DNA from: Hermodarchaeum sp048885185
GTDB taxonomy: Archaea; Asgardarchaeota; Hermodarchaeia; Hermodarchaeales; Hermodarchaeaceae
Reading direction: 5' to 3'
Length of the DNA stretch: 23,175 nucleotides
NCBI GenBank assembly: GCA_048885185.1
Contig: JBHLQC010000011.1
Location: 1-23,175 of the forward strand
The translations under genes were made by a program, and so were the position numbers. Each line of letters starts with the position of its first letter. Position 1 is the first letter of the stretch. The notes under the pieces were generated by a model. That model had not been told where the DNA came from. It made no database searches and saw nothing but the letters and a program-made list of their open reading frames with translations. Positions 16,176 through 23,175 of the stretch are shown here, piece by piece.

Positions 16176-17471
16176 TTATTCAGGGAGAACTTTCAAGATT
16201 TTTCCATACGGAATTTCGTAACGTTTTCCTCGTGACCGGTAGAAAACAACAGGATAGGTGGATTTGGAGAAATGGCGACGATGTTTCGTATCAACAAGGA
16301 GAATCATATGTTTCAAACCTTGTTGTTTTAGCATTTCAAGTTGAGCGAGTTTCTTCTGGGTATATTCTTCCCGCCAGTACCCAATGATTTCGAGAAGAAC
16401 GTTATGGTCCCCTTTTATGAGTGCAAAATCTGGGATGATTAGATGAGATCCTAAGATGATTGCTTCAGGTTCACGGATAATGTCCCAACCTCGGAATTTG
16501 TTGTTATGCCAACTCCAAAAGAATTGTTTCTCTACTTTGGAATCAAGAAATGCTTCGTCTTCCCGAACTTGCTTTCGTGGAATGATTAATGGAATGGAAT
16601 CAGCGTCCAGTTGAACCATGTAGTGCCGATCTCGTAGGATAACATCAATTGAAATATTTTCCACCGAAATACCAAGACCCGGGGCTTCCTCAAGCAGACT
16701 AGTTATTACTTGGGCAATATTCCATCCAAAGGAGGAAGCCCGACCGAAAAATATTCGTGGTCCAGCAATGGTGGCACGAAGAGTTCCATCAGATGATTCT
16801 AAATCAACTAAAACTCCGAAGCGTTTCGTATATTTTAGAAGAGAGCGTGCAGTGGCTCCCAAACTACTCCCAGTAATAGAAAGGACAACAGTGTCACTGT
16901 TGAAAAGTAGAGTTTCTAACACTTCGTAGTTGTAAGCACCTATTACATCTTGTACTGAAGGGCCCCGATTTTTTCGGTGAAGCTGCATAACATCTTCGCG
17001 ATGAGCGGTCAGCAACGGTTCAATGCTTTGGAGTGGGAGCTGAAGCGTTTGGGCAACTTTTTGAAAAACTTCCTGACGTCGGTCACGAAGAAAAAATCCG
17101 CCAAATTCACTTTGAACAAATTGCCAAAACCATAGCCGAAAATCCTCAAGAGACGAAATTCCTTGACCACGTAATCCAGCTAGTTCCTTTTCTTCAAGAA
17201 GCTCCTCAAGTTGGTTGGGTGAAAATGCGTAAAATCGACTCAGCAATGTCGCTATCAACGCGCGAACCACTCGACTGTCGGGGGCCCACGTAAGAGATGT
17301 TTCAAAATCAATGGAGCCGCGAGTTTTTCCAATATGGGCTTCGAAATAATCTACCAAACGCTGAGGTAGTGCTTGATCCATTGGGTGTGCAAGAAAAAAG
17401 GGAAGCAGATGGTTTCCTCTGATTTGATATTTGAGATATTGCAGTCGCAACACCATTGCTGCAATCCCCAT
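16176..17471 (-). CDS. Bax1-type nuclease (DUF790), XPB partner
   Basis: This 431-residue protein matches the archaeal Bax1/DUF790 family, whose studied members are structure-specific endonucleases that bind the XPB helicase. The N-terminus (LRLQYLKYQIRGNHLLPFFL) matches the family opening. The C-terminal nuclease core shows Glu314 (KVEKQFFW), IIPDFALI with Asp348, LLEIIGYW with Glu361, and YTQKKL with Lys373/374, a PD-(D/E)XK-like arrangement. It would cut DNA at bubbles or forks opened by XPB. The start is ATG 17471; ATG 17456 (MVLRLQYLKY) is equally near the family start. It begins 11 nt after the PIN-repeat gene stop, implying cotranscription. XPB is encoded 2.4 kb away, not adjacent as in many archaea. 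Confidence 0.88.
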   Translation of the reverse strand: MGIAAMVLRLQYLKYQIRGNHLLPFFLAHPMDQALPQRLVDYFEAHIGKTRGSIDFETSLTWAPDSRVVRALIATLLSRFYAFSPNQLEELLEEKELAGLRGQGISSLEDFRLWFWQFVQSEFGGFFLRDRRQEVFQKVAQTLQLPLQSIEPLLTAHREDVMQLHRKNRGPSVQDVIGAYNYEVLETLLFNSDTVVLSITGSSLGATARSLLKYTKRFGVLVDLESSDGTLRATIAGPRIFFGRASSFGWNIAQVITSLLEEAPGLGISVENISIDVILRDRHYMVQLDADSIPLIIPRKQVREDEAFLDSKVEKQFFWSWHNNKFRGWDIIREPEAIILGSHLIIPDFALIKGDHNVLLEIIGYWREEYTQKKLAQLEMLKQQGLKHMILLVDTKHRRHFSKSTYPVVFYRSRGKRYEIPYGKILKVLPE

Positions 17472-17482
17472 TACTTTTGTTG

Positions 17483-19423
17483 CTACGAGATGCGTTCATC
17501 TAAGAGGGTACCCAACTGGAGTAGTCGAAGTCCTTCTCCTCCACGAACATAGATACGGCTACTTCCTGTGGGATCGGAATGAATCAGGGCTAGAATGTGA
17601 TATCGGTCCTTGAGGCTGGGTGGGGGATCATCGACTTTGAATTTTCCTTCACCAAGCCGCACTTGTTCCCCACCTTTTGCCCTTTCTTCTTGGAGTACAC
17701 CTTGAATAAGGAGAGCGATGTTCCACATGAGTTTCCGGCTTCGACATATGAGAATGCTTCCTTGGAGGAGTACTGTGTCCACTCGGTCGATGACTGTAAG
17801 CCATTCCTGTAAATCAGGATGAAGCTTATCAGATGGCAGGCTTTGTTCTGTGAAATAATCAGATGTTGGCATTACTGTTTCTGCAAGTTCAGCATCCAAA
17901 TCGTCTACAAGAGTTGTTGGTTGATTATACTCTTGAAGCCAAGAGCGCAAATTCCTTGAAATTAGATCAAATTCGTCTTTCCTTCGTCGACCCTCTGCAT
18001 AATAAACAAGGATTAGTCGCTGGACCAACGGCTCAAGGACCTCGATTAACTCAAAATACTGGATAATTAAAAGGACTTGATAAAGGAGGTTCCAGGCTTC
18101 AGAAAATCTCCTGAGTGCAAAGTAGATTGATGAAAGATCAATTAAAAACCGAATCACCTCTTCGGGATCCGTTATTGATGGGAATTCCTTCGAGGTAATT
18201 TCTCCACGGATGACTAGGAGGGCTAGATAGAGGGCTTGAGCAGTCGCCTGTTCATTGACAAAGCCCCATTCCTGTGTCTTTCTGGCGAATATGGTGAAGT
18301 ACATAGTTGCTGATTCAAAATCCTCCAAGAGTAGATTGATAGTAATGCGAAGCATGTGAGTCATTACCATTAAACGACGATAGGTGGTCGCATCAGGTCG
18401 AACACTCAGGAGGATTCGATTGCATTCCTCAATAGCCTCTTTGGCTTTTTCCAAATCGTCTTGTTCGCCAAGATACAGATAACAGAGTGCAGTTAGATAG
18501 TTTAGGAGTACCATATCAGGCGTTATCTGTCTGAGAAGTCTACGATGTGCAGTAGCTGACAGTTCCCACGAGAGGAGGACGAGGTGATTGTAGAGCTCTT
18601 CACGGTCAACGCCAATTTCCTCAAGCGCTTCTCGATAGTTTTGTTCCTGTATTTTATTCACATAACTAGCATAATTCCGACGGAGTTCCTGGAGGAATGT
18701 AAGCAGTCCAAGCGCTTCCTGATCAGTCATGCCAATAAGATCTTCTTCGGCAATGCGTGGTCCTCGTAAAGAACGGACAACTTGGAAGGCCTGACTTTCA
18801 ATTAGCTTAATTCGAGCAGTAGGATCATAAACACTCCGCCGAGTAATGCTGTACTTGATTTCCGTGTGTAACACTCGTTCTCGGAGAGTTTCAAGGAAGG
18901 CAGTATCCTCAGCGTTTTCGTAACTTCTCTCAAGAAGGTGTAACAGAAACGCACTGCCCATTAATCCTTCAATTTCTGGTTCAAGATTTCGGAGTGATTG
19001 TAATAACTGAAAATCAGAACTGATTAACCTATTCTCATTCAATTTTTTCAGGACAATGAGCAGGGAAAGGTCAGGAGCTTGTGGAATCCGATCAACAATA
19101 TCCCGGGCTTTTTCGATGTAAGCATCCAATTCTTCTTGAGCAACATCAATAATTTGAACAACTTTTCGTACTTGTCGGCGTAGCCTCCCCCGTAATTCAT
19201 GTAAAATCTGATTAGAGGTATAGAGTTTGAAAGCCACTCGGTCAGCAATCTCTTTAAACCGATTTAGTGACTGAATGTCTTGAGCAAAGGCTAGAATGAA
19301 GAAATTCGCATCAACGGCTACACGTGACCAAATCTTTTTGGGACGTACCTCTTCTGGAAGAGCTTCAGGTTTAGCTTTTTTCGCAACCTTTGATGAATGG
19401 TCAGAGGATATAGGTTTCGACAC
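17483..19423 (-). CDS. PIN-domain nuclease fused to a long helical repeat domain
   Basis: This is a 646-residue protein. Residues about 32-150 form a PIN domain (VapC/FEN-like RNase H-related fold). All four expected acids are in order: VDAN (Asp38), LHELRGRL (Glu76), PDLSLL (Asp118), LISSDFQLL (Asp137). They would bind the metals for RNA or DNA cleavage. A lysine-rich disordered tail precedes it. Residues about 160-520 are all-helical and TPR-like (for example ATAQALYLALLVIRGE). The end, about 550-646, is separate (SILICRSRKLMWNIALLIQG, then IYVRGGEGLRLLQLGTLLDE). The start is GTG 19423, with AAGGAG 8 nt upstream. No antitoxin gene precedes it. Operon with bax1 suggests a repair or RNA-processing role; the target is unknown. 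Confidence 0.78.
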   Translation of the reverse strand: MSKPISSDHSSKVAKKAKPEALPEEVRPKKIWSRVAVDANFFILAFAQDIQSLNRFKEIADRVAFKLYTSNQILHELRGRLRRQVRKVVQIIDVAQEELDAYIEKARDIVDRIPQAPDLSLLIVLKKLNENRLISSDFQLLQSLRNLEPEIEGLMGSAFLLHLLERSYENAEDTAFLETLRERVLHTEIKYSITRRSVYDPTARIKLIESQAFQVVRSLRGPRIAEEDLIGMTDQEALGLLTFLQELRRNYASYVNKIQEQNYREALEEIGVDREELYNHLVLLSWELSATAHRRLLRQITPDMVLLNYLTALCYLYLGEQDDLEKAKEAIEECNRILLSVRPDATTYRRLMVMTHMLRITINLLLEDFESATMYFTIFARKTQEWGFVNEQATAQALYLALLVIRGEITSKEFPSITDPEEVIRFLIDLSSIYFALRRFSEAWNLLYQVLLIIQYFELIEVLEPLVQRLILVYYAEGRRRKDEFDLISRNLRSWLQEYNQPTTLVDDLDAELAETVMPTSDYFTEQSLPSDKLHPDLQEWLTVIDRVDTVLLQGSILICRSRKLMWNIALLIQGVLQEERAKGGEQVRLGEGKFKVDDPPPSLKDRYHILALIHSDPTGSSRIYVRGGEGLRLLQLGTLLDERIS

Positions 19424-19431
19424 AGTCCGAA

Positions 19432-19480
19432 CTCCTTGAAATCTACATACTATTACACTTTATACCTGAAAAGATAAATA
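19432..19480. promoter_or_regulatory. Divergent control region: RBS and TATA-like elements
   Basis: The 96-nt gap between the PIN gene and the small membrane protein holds AAGGAG (minus strand, 19432-19437), GTATAAAG (minus strand, about 19459-19466) and GATAAATA (plus strand, 19473-19480). The last could serve the plus-strand gene with a start near 19504 and, read backwards as TATTTATC, the PIN gene. Confidence 0.45.
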
Positions 19481-19519
19481 GTCAGATTTGTGTGTCTAGT
19501 TCACCTAATATAAACGGTG

Positions 19520-19867
19520 ATGCTTATGGCAGGTCCAGCCCTTTTTGGCGGTATCATGATTGGCGCAGCAGCCTGGTTAGAAGTCTTTGTCATTTTCTTT
19601 CTGACTCCCGTAACTTGGCAGTTAGCTGTAATTCCAGGTCTCTTCTTTATTGCCGGATTATTCCTTGCAGGGACTATTGGCGACCAAGCCCATTATGCTG
19701 AATTAGCAATTGGTGGAATCTGTATTGCTGTAGCAATAGGATTTGTTGGATGGTTCTACTTGGTTAACTCAACACTCTTGATTCCCGCGTTACTCTCTCT
19801 TGGCGCCGGTTTCCTAATCCTTATTGGCCTTGTCTTCATCATGGGCGGTGCCAGTAAAGGCTATTAA
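19520..19867 (+). CDS. Small membrane protein with four TM segments
   Basis: This is a 115-residue protein with four hydrophobic segments rich in Gly, Ala and Ile. The first starts PALFGGIMIGAAAWLEVFVI, followed by LAVIPGLFFIAGLFLAGTIG, then LAIGGICIAVAIGFVGWFY, and finally a Leu/Gly-rich helix ending FIMGG. I do not recognise a family. GTG 19517, ATG 19520 and ATG 19526 are all in frame; no Shine-Dalgarno is seen, but a TATA-like box at 19473-19480 predicts a transcript start near 19504, so translation may be leaderless or nearly so. It is transcribed away from the PIN gene and converges on xpb, with 22 nt between stops. It interrupts the helicase/nuclease group without an obvious functional link. 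Confidence 0.68.
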   Translation: MLMAGPALFGGIMIGAAAWLEVFVIFFLTPVTWQLAVIPGLFFIAGLFLAGTIGDQAHYAELAIGGICIAVAIGFVGWFYLVNSTLLIPALLSLGAGFLILIGLVFIMGGASKGY

Positions 19868-19889
19868 CTTGACGAACACCAAGATTCAA

Positions 19890-21539
19890 CTAGTTTCCAC
19901 TGTCTCCTTCATCAAACTGCCTACGACGTGAAAGACCATCTTCTAACGTTGATTCAGTTACGAGTTCATACAAAATAGCCTGCTCTTTTTGTGGTCGGAG
20001 AAGCCGACCAAGACGCTGAATGAATTCGCGCTTGCTACCTGTCCCTGAAATAATTATTCCTACAGATGCATCAGGTACGTCCACACCTTCATCGAGCACC
20101 TGTCCCGTCACAACCTTTGATAAGCCTCCTGATTTGAATTGCGATAATATGTGTTCTCGTTCCGAAACTTTGGTTTTGTGAGTAATTAGAGGTAGACCAA
20201 AAAGGTCAGATACTTTCTCTACAATTCGAGTGTATCGCGAAAATATGATAACCTTTTCGTCGCGATACTGTTGAAGAAGCTTTTCTATATGTTCAATTTT
20301 CCCTGAGGCTTCGAGAGCCACACGCCTAGCTTTTTCTAGATTAGAAAGGGCTTTTCGTGCATCGGGATCAAAGACAGTTCGTTTCACAATGGTATCAAAC
20401 TGCCAGCCAGGTTCAATATCGTCCAATCGACGCGTATAATTCCGAAAAATGCGAATATGGGATTCGTAACGAGCCTCTTCCTCAGGTTTGAGAGATACTT
20501 GAATCCGCTGAATTTGGTAGGGTGCAAGATAACCATTTTTTTCTAAAAGACGAGGCGCAATGCGATACACTGTTGGACCTACTAGCCGATCAAGGTCGTG
20601 ATGGAGTTCATCATATCGTTCGGGGGTTGCTGTAAGTCCTAGCCGGTGGGGAGCTAATGAGAATTCAGCAGCTAAACGGTAAGTGGGACTGGGGAGATGG
20701 TGTACTTCGTCAAACACGAGCAATCCAAACTGATTGACTAGTTGATGTGCCAACAGTGATGCAGAGTCATAAGTCGCAACCGTAATGGGGTGAACGGACT
20801 TTTTACCTCCCCCAAGAATACCAACTTCAGGAACGTGAAGCAGGACCTCGAGAGCTTCTTTCCATTGACTGAGAAGATCTAGCGTAGGAACTACAATAAG
20901 CGTCTTTAGAGCAATTTTTCGAATGATCTCCAAAGCAAGTATTGTCTTCCCTCCACCAGTAGGGAGAACAACTACGCCACGACCGCGTGCCCCCTCCCAA
21001 CGTCGAAGTGCCTCTTCTTGGTACTCTCGAAGCACCATATCCAATTCAAGTTGATCCCTAACTTCTTTGGGTAATTGAAAATCCAAGATAAAGTGGACAA
21101 TTACCGGATAGCCTTTATTTTCTAAAAACCGGTGAATGGTATAATAGTCCATAATTCGTGCATGGAAGATTTTTTCTTTCGAGTTATATGTAAGTAAGGA
21201 TTTAATTTCAGTAATGTCAAGAAATCCAGTGGGTTTTAGGACCAAATCACTCTTCCGGAGCCTGAGCTCAGCGTATCTACTGATTCCTTGTTTCTTGAGT
21301 ATGGTTTTCTGTAGGTTCGGTGACAGGGTGTAATTGACCTGAGCAAAAAGTTGATTCAAATCGTCCAGAGGCTGTAAAACGGCTTTTTCGATTTGAAATT
21401 TGAACCGTGTCGGCTTCGTGTCCTCAGTAGGTGTAAGGTGTTCTGCGAATTGGCCGAGGCGTTTGATGGTGTCGTCATCTGCTTCAGTGACCTCAAAATA
21501 TGGAGAGCTTTTTCGAAGAACCTTAGGGATTGGAAGCAT
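19890..21539 (-). CDS. XPB/Rad25-type superfamily 2 DNA helicase
   Basis: This is a 549-residue SF2 helicase of the archaeal XPB group, which opens DNA with ATP and works with Bax1. An N-terminal region of about 165 residues corresponds to the damage-recognition and flanking domains. Helicase motifs follow: Q-motif-like REYQEEAL at 171-178, Walker A LPTGGGKT at 192-199, DEVH at 277-280, LGLTATPER at 300-308, and QRLGRLLRP (508-516) as motif VI. Between the RecA lobes a helical stretch at about 335-425 fits the thumb. Where XPB proteins have the RED motif after motif III, this has Arg-Tyr-Asp (308-310). The start is ATG 21539, with a G run directly before it and no spaced Shine-Dalgarno. It is somewhat longer than the roughly 450-residue archaeal relatives. 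Confidence 0.88.
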   Translation of the reverse strand: MLPIPKVLRKSSPYFEVTEADDDTIKRLGQFAEHLTPTEDTKPTRFKFQIEKAVLQPLDDLNQLFAQVNYTLSPNLQKTILKKQGISRYAELRLRKSDLVLKPTGFLDITEIKSLLTYNSKEKIFHARIMDYYTIHRFLENKGYPVIVHFILDFQLPKEVRDQLELDMVLREYQEEALRRWEGARGRGVVVLPTGGGKTILALEIIRKIALKTLIVVPTLDLLSQWKEALEVLLHVPEVGILGGGKKSVHPITVATYDSASLLAHQLVNQFGLLVFDEVHHLPSPTYRLAAEFSLAPHRLGLTATPERYDELHHDLDRLVGPTVYRIAPRLLEKNGYLAPYQIQRIQVSLKPEEEARYESHIRIFRNYTRRLDDIEPGWQFDTIVKRTVFDPDARKALSNLEKARRVALEASGKIEHIEKLLQQYRDEKVIIFSRYTRIVEKVSDLFGLPLITHKTKVSEREHILSQFKSGGLSKVVTGQVLDEGVDVPDASVGIIISGTGSKREFIQRLGRLLRPQKEQAILYELVTESTLEDGLSRRRQFDEGDSGN

Positions 21540-21625
21540 CCCCCTTTGACTTGAATTTAGATGCGCGTTTCATTCATGGGTTTATCGACAGAGTGGGCTT
21601 AAAGTTCATCGGCAACTTCTTCAGA

Positions 21626-21635
21626 CCATATAAGA
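21626..21635 (+). promoter_or_regulatory. TATA box of the MIT-PLD gene
   Basis: CCATATAAGA in the divergent gap predicts a start near 21658 and a leader of about 38 nt. GGGAGG at 21682-21687 is a strong Shine-Dalgarno 8 nt before the TTG start and decides that start. Upstream (21596-21605, minus strand CTTTAAG) a weaker box may serve the helicase gene. Confidence 0.55.
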
Positions 21636-21695
21636 AAAGCGTTAAATGCAAGGGCGCCTAGCGAATCTTAGGCTTGACGCTGGGAGGCACCCGTT

Positions 21696-22523
21696 TTGGC
21701 GTTGGACAAAGAACTTCGTGAAATTGGAATTCGCACAAGTGAAGCAAAGCGCCTTGAGGAAGAAGGAAAAATCGACGAAGCTGTTGAGCTTCTCACCCAA
21801 CTTTCTCAAGAATTACGGGAATTAGCCGATCGAGCGAATACATCTTCGTTACAAGGAGTACTCATGCAACGAAGCTTAGAGTACGCCAATAACGCAACCC
21901 AATTGAAGCGTTCGCATCTTACTCCCGAGGCAGAAGCAGAGGCTCTAGCAGACCAGGAAGGGAGGGGTGAAGTACAGTTACTTCGTGGACCACAGGTTGT
22001 TCAACAGCTTCTGCGCATGTTGCAATCAGCACAATATCGAGTTCTGATTTTAACTCACCAGTTCCATGGCATCGATTTAGTTGACCCAGAAGAACAGAAA
22101 CCAGCTGTGAATCTCCTCACGTTGCTGAAGGAATTACATGAGGCTGGTGTGAAAATCCGCATCATCACTACTCCGCCCGCCCTTATTCAGGGAGTCGAAC
22201 GATGGAAACAAGCAGATGCCCTACGAACCTTGGAAAATGAAGGCGTTGAGTTTCGCCTTTGCTCTCATCTCCACTTCAATGGTATCTTAGTTGATGATAG
22301 TGGTGTTTGGCGGGGAACCGCATCACTTACGGAGAAAGGATTAGGCGGACTTGATGATATGGTTGAATATTCAACATCCCAATGGGTGCGCGGATTGTAT
22401 CTTGACATTTTCCGTAACCGCTGGGAACAAAGTGATTTAACGTGCTCCCAATGTTTTGAAAAAACCTGCCTCTCGAAATTTAGGGCTGAAGACCCTCGTC
22501 GGAGCATAGAGAAGAGCGATTAG
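21696..22523 (+). CDS. MIT-like helical domain fused to a degenerate PLD-like domain
   Basis: This is a 275-residue protein. Residues 1-72 look like a MIT three-helix bundle (EAKRLEEEGKIDEAVELLTQ, then LMQRSLEYANNATQLKR). Residues about 92-245 look like one phospholipase D-type lobe: VQLLRGPQVVQQLLRMLQSA, YRVLILTHQF, VKIRIITTPP, then HLHFNGILVD and WRGTASLTEKG. The last two correspond to the HxK(x4)D and GS/N parts of the HKD motif. His193 and Asp200 are present, but the Lys is Asn195, and only one lobe exists, so catalysis is doubtful. A CSQC...C cluster (250-258) may bind metal. The start is TTG 21696, fixed by GGGAGG 8 nt upstream. No TM segment is present. The MIT-plus-PLD layout recalls eukaryotic MITD1; homology is inferred, not shown. 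Confidence 0.7.
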   Translation: MALDKELREIGIRTSEAKRLEEEGKIDEAVELLTQLSQELRELADRANTSSLQGVLMQRSLEYANNATQLKRSHLTPEAEAEALADQEGRGEVQLLRGPQVVQQLLRMLQSAQYRVLILTHQFHGIDLVDPEEQKPAVNLLTLLKELHEAGVKIRIITTPPALIQGVERWKQADALRTLENEGVEFRLCSHLHFNGILVDDSGVWRGTASLTEKGLGGLDDMVEYSTSQWVRGLYLDIFRNRWEQSDLTCSQCFEKTCLSKFRAEDPRRSIEKSD

Positions 22524-22524
22524 A

Positions 22525-23175
22525 CTAGGGCTCAGGAAGATGTTCCCCGGGTTCAGGTTGTGCAAGTTCTTCAGATTGATAGGCAGAAACGACTTTCAAG
22601 TAACCACGTCGTTGTGCATGCCGCACAATTTCTTCAACTTCTTTTGCTGGAATATCTAAAGCCGTCGAAATGTCGCTAATGCGATAAGTTCCATCAGCTA
22701 ACATCACTATCAAAATCGCCTTCATGCCAAATCGTCGCAACAAATCTTGGCGAATTGGTGAATCTTTATGTAAAAGCCGTGGAATAGCCGTAACACGAAC
22801 AGGAACAGGCTCTTTTTGAGGAGCATACCCAACGAGTGCGTCGACTTCCAGCTCAAATTTTTGTAGCAGCTCGCGAGCCCTTGGACTCGTTCGAAGCATT
22901 GTACTAAGGAGAATTAAATCATCTTTGAAGAACTTGAAGAAAACGTCTCGGAGAGACTCTAGCAGCTTCCCAGTAGAAGCATCTTTTTTCACACTCGCTA
23001 GAAATACGAGCCCAGCATCCACAATGTAACTAAAGGAGAGATCTTCGAAAGTGATATCCTGTAATTGCCGCCCCATCATTTCACTTTGGAAATGAACTAG
23101 AGAAGAAAAAAAAACTACTAAATCGCGTTGGATCAAACTCGAGGGGCGAATATGCCTTATGGTAAAGTGGGATTC
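22525..23175 (-). CDS. Longin-like plus winged-helix protein, 5' end off the window
   Basis: The frame is open to the right edge (216 codons), so the start is probably beyond the window; a TTG at 23136 is in frame but has no ribosome site. The visible N-terminal part (DLVVFFSSLVHFQSEMMGRQ, then ITFEDLSFSYIVDAGLVFLA, and a helical FKFFKDDLILLS segment) has the alternating helix-strand pattern of longin/roadblock-like folds, which regulate small GTPases or membrane traffic. After a linker, residues near the C-terminus (LADGTYRISDISTALDIPAK and EVEEIVRHAQRRGYLKVVS) form a winged helix, probably DNA- or protein-binding. A proline-rich acidic tail follows. Its stop is one base from that of the convergent MIT-PLD gene. 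The family assignment is by pattern only. Confidence 0.55.
   Translation of the reverse strand, partial: ESHFTIRHIRPSSLIQRDLVVFFSSLVHFQSEMMGRQLQDITFEDLSFSYIVDAGLVFLASVKKDASTGKLLESLRDVFFKFFKDDLILLSTMLRTSPRARELLQKFELEVDALVGYAPQKEPVPVRVTAIPRLLHKDSPIRQDLLRRFGMKAILIVMLADGTYRISDISTALDIPAKEVEEIVRHAQRRGYLKVVSAYQSEELAQPEPGEHLPEP

Noticed and set aside
17483..19423. VapC-type toxin of a toxin-antitoxin pair
   Set aside because: The PIN domain is only the N-terminal fifth of a 646-residue protein, and no small antitoxin gene lies upstream.

Overview
The window looks like archaeal chromosome. The evidence is an archaeal/eukaryal-type PheS and PheT pair, an archaeal-type dUTPase, a THEP1 NTPase, an XPB-type helicase close to a Bax1 (DUF790) nuclease, TATA boxes about 25-40 nt upstream of several genes, and mixed ATG/GTG/TTG starts with Shine-Dalgarno sites. 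A longin-like plus winged-helix protein and a MIT-like plus PLD-fold protein would suit an Asgard lineage. That placement is inference; no marker in the window fixes the phylum.

Layout. (1) 1-5444, all on the minus strand, is a surface-polysaccharide locus. In transcription order it has a Wzx-like flippase, a GT-B/CDP-glycerol-transferase-like enzyme, an ATP-grasp ligase and a NodB-type polysaccharide deacetylase cut by the left edge. (2) 5650-9069 (+) is a large TPR-CHAT protein whose CHAT catalytic His and Cys appear to be replaced. (3) 9084-10422 (-) holds two overlapping zinc-ribbon membrane proteins, one a CPBP/Rce1-type intramembrane protease. (4) 10554-11593 (+) is dUTPase followed by a THEP1 NTPase. 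(5) The convergent gap after THEP1 holds a decayed 3' end of an IS605/IS1341-type tnpB with its right-end hairpin, where an omega RNA would lie. (6) 11833-15999 (-) has an eight-TM orphan protein and the pheS-pheT operon. (7) 16176-21539 is a repair-type neighbourhood: xpb (-), a small membrane protein (+), a PIN nuclease fused to a helical repeat domain (-), and bax1 (-) 11 nt downstream of it. (8) 21696-22523 (+) is a MIT-like/PLD-like protein. It converges, with one base between stop codons, on a longin-like/winged-helix gene that runs off the right edge.

How the genes work together. The first block would build and export a surface glycan. dUTPase and THEP1 are a nucleotide-handling pair. 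PheS and PheT form one tRNA synthetase. XPB and Bax1 are known archaeal partners, and the PIN-repeat protein cotranscribed with bax1 is a candidate third partner. No CRISPR array, tRNA, rRNA or intact transposon was found, and no gene-free stretch exceeds 300 bases.
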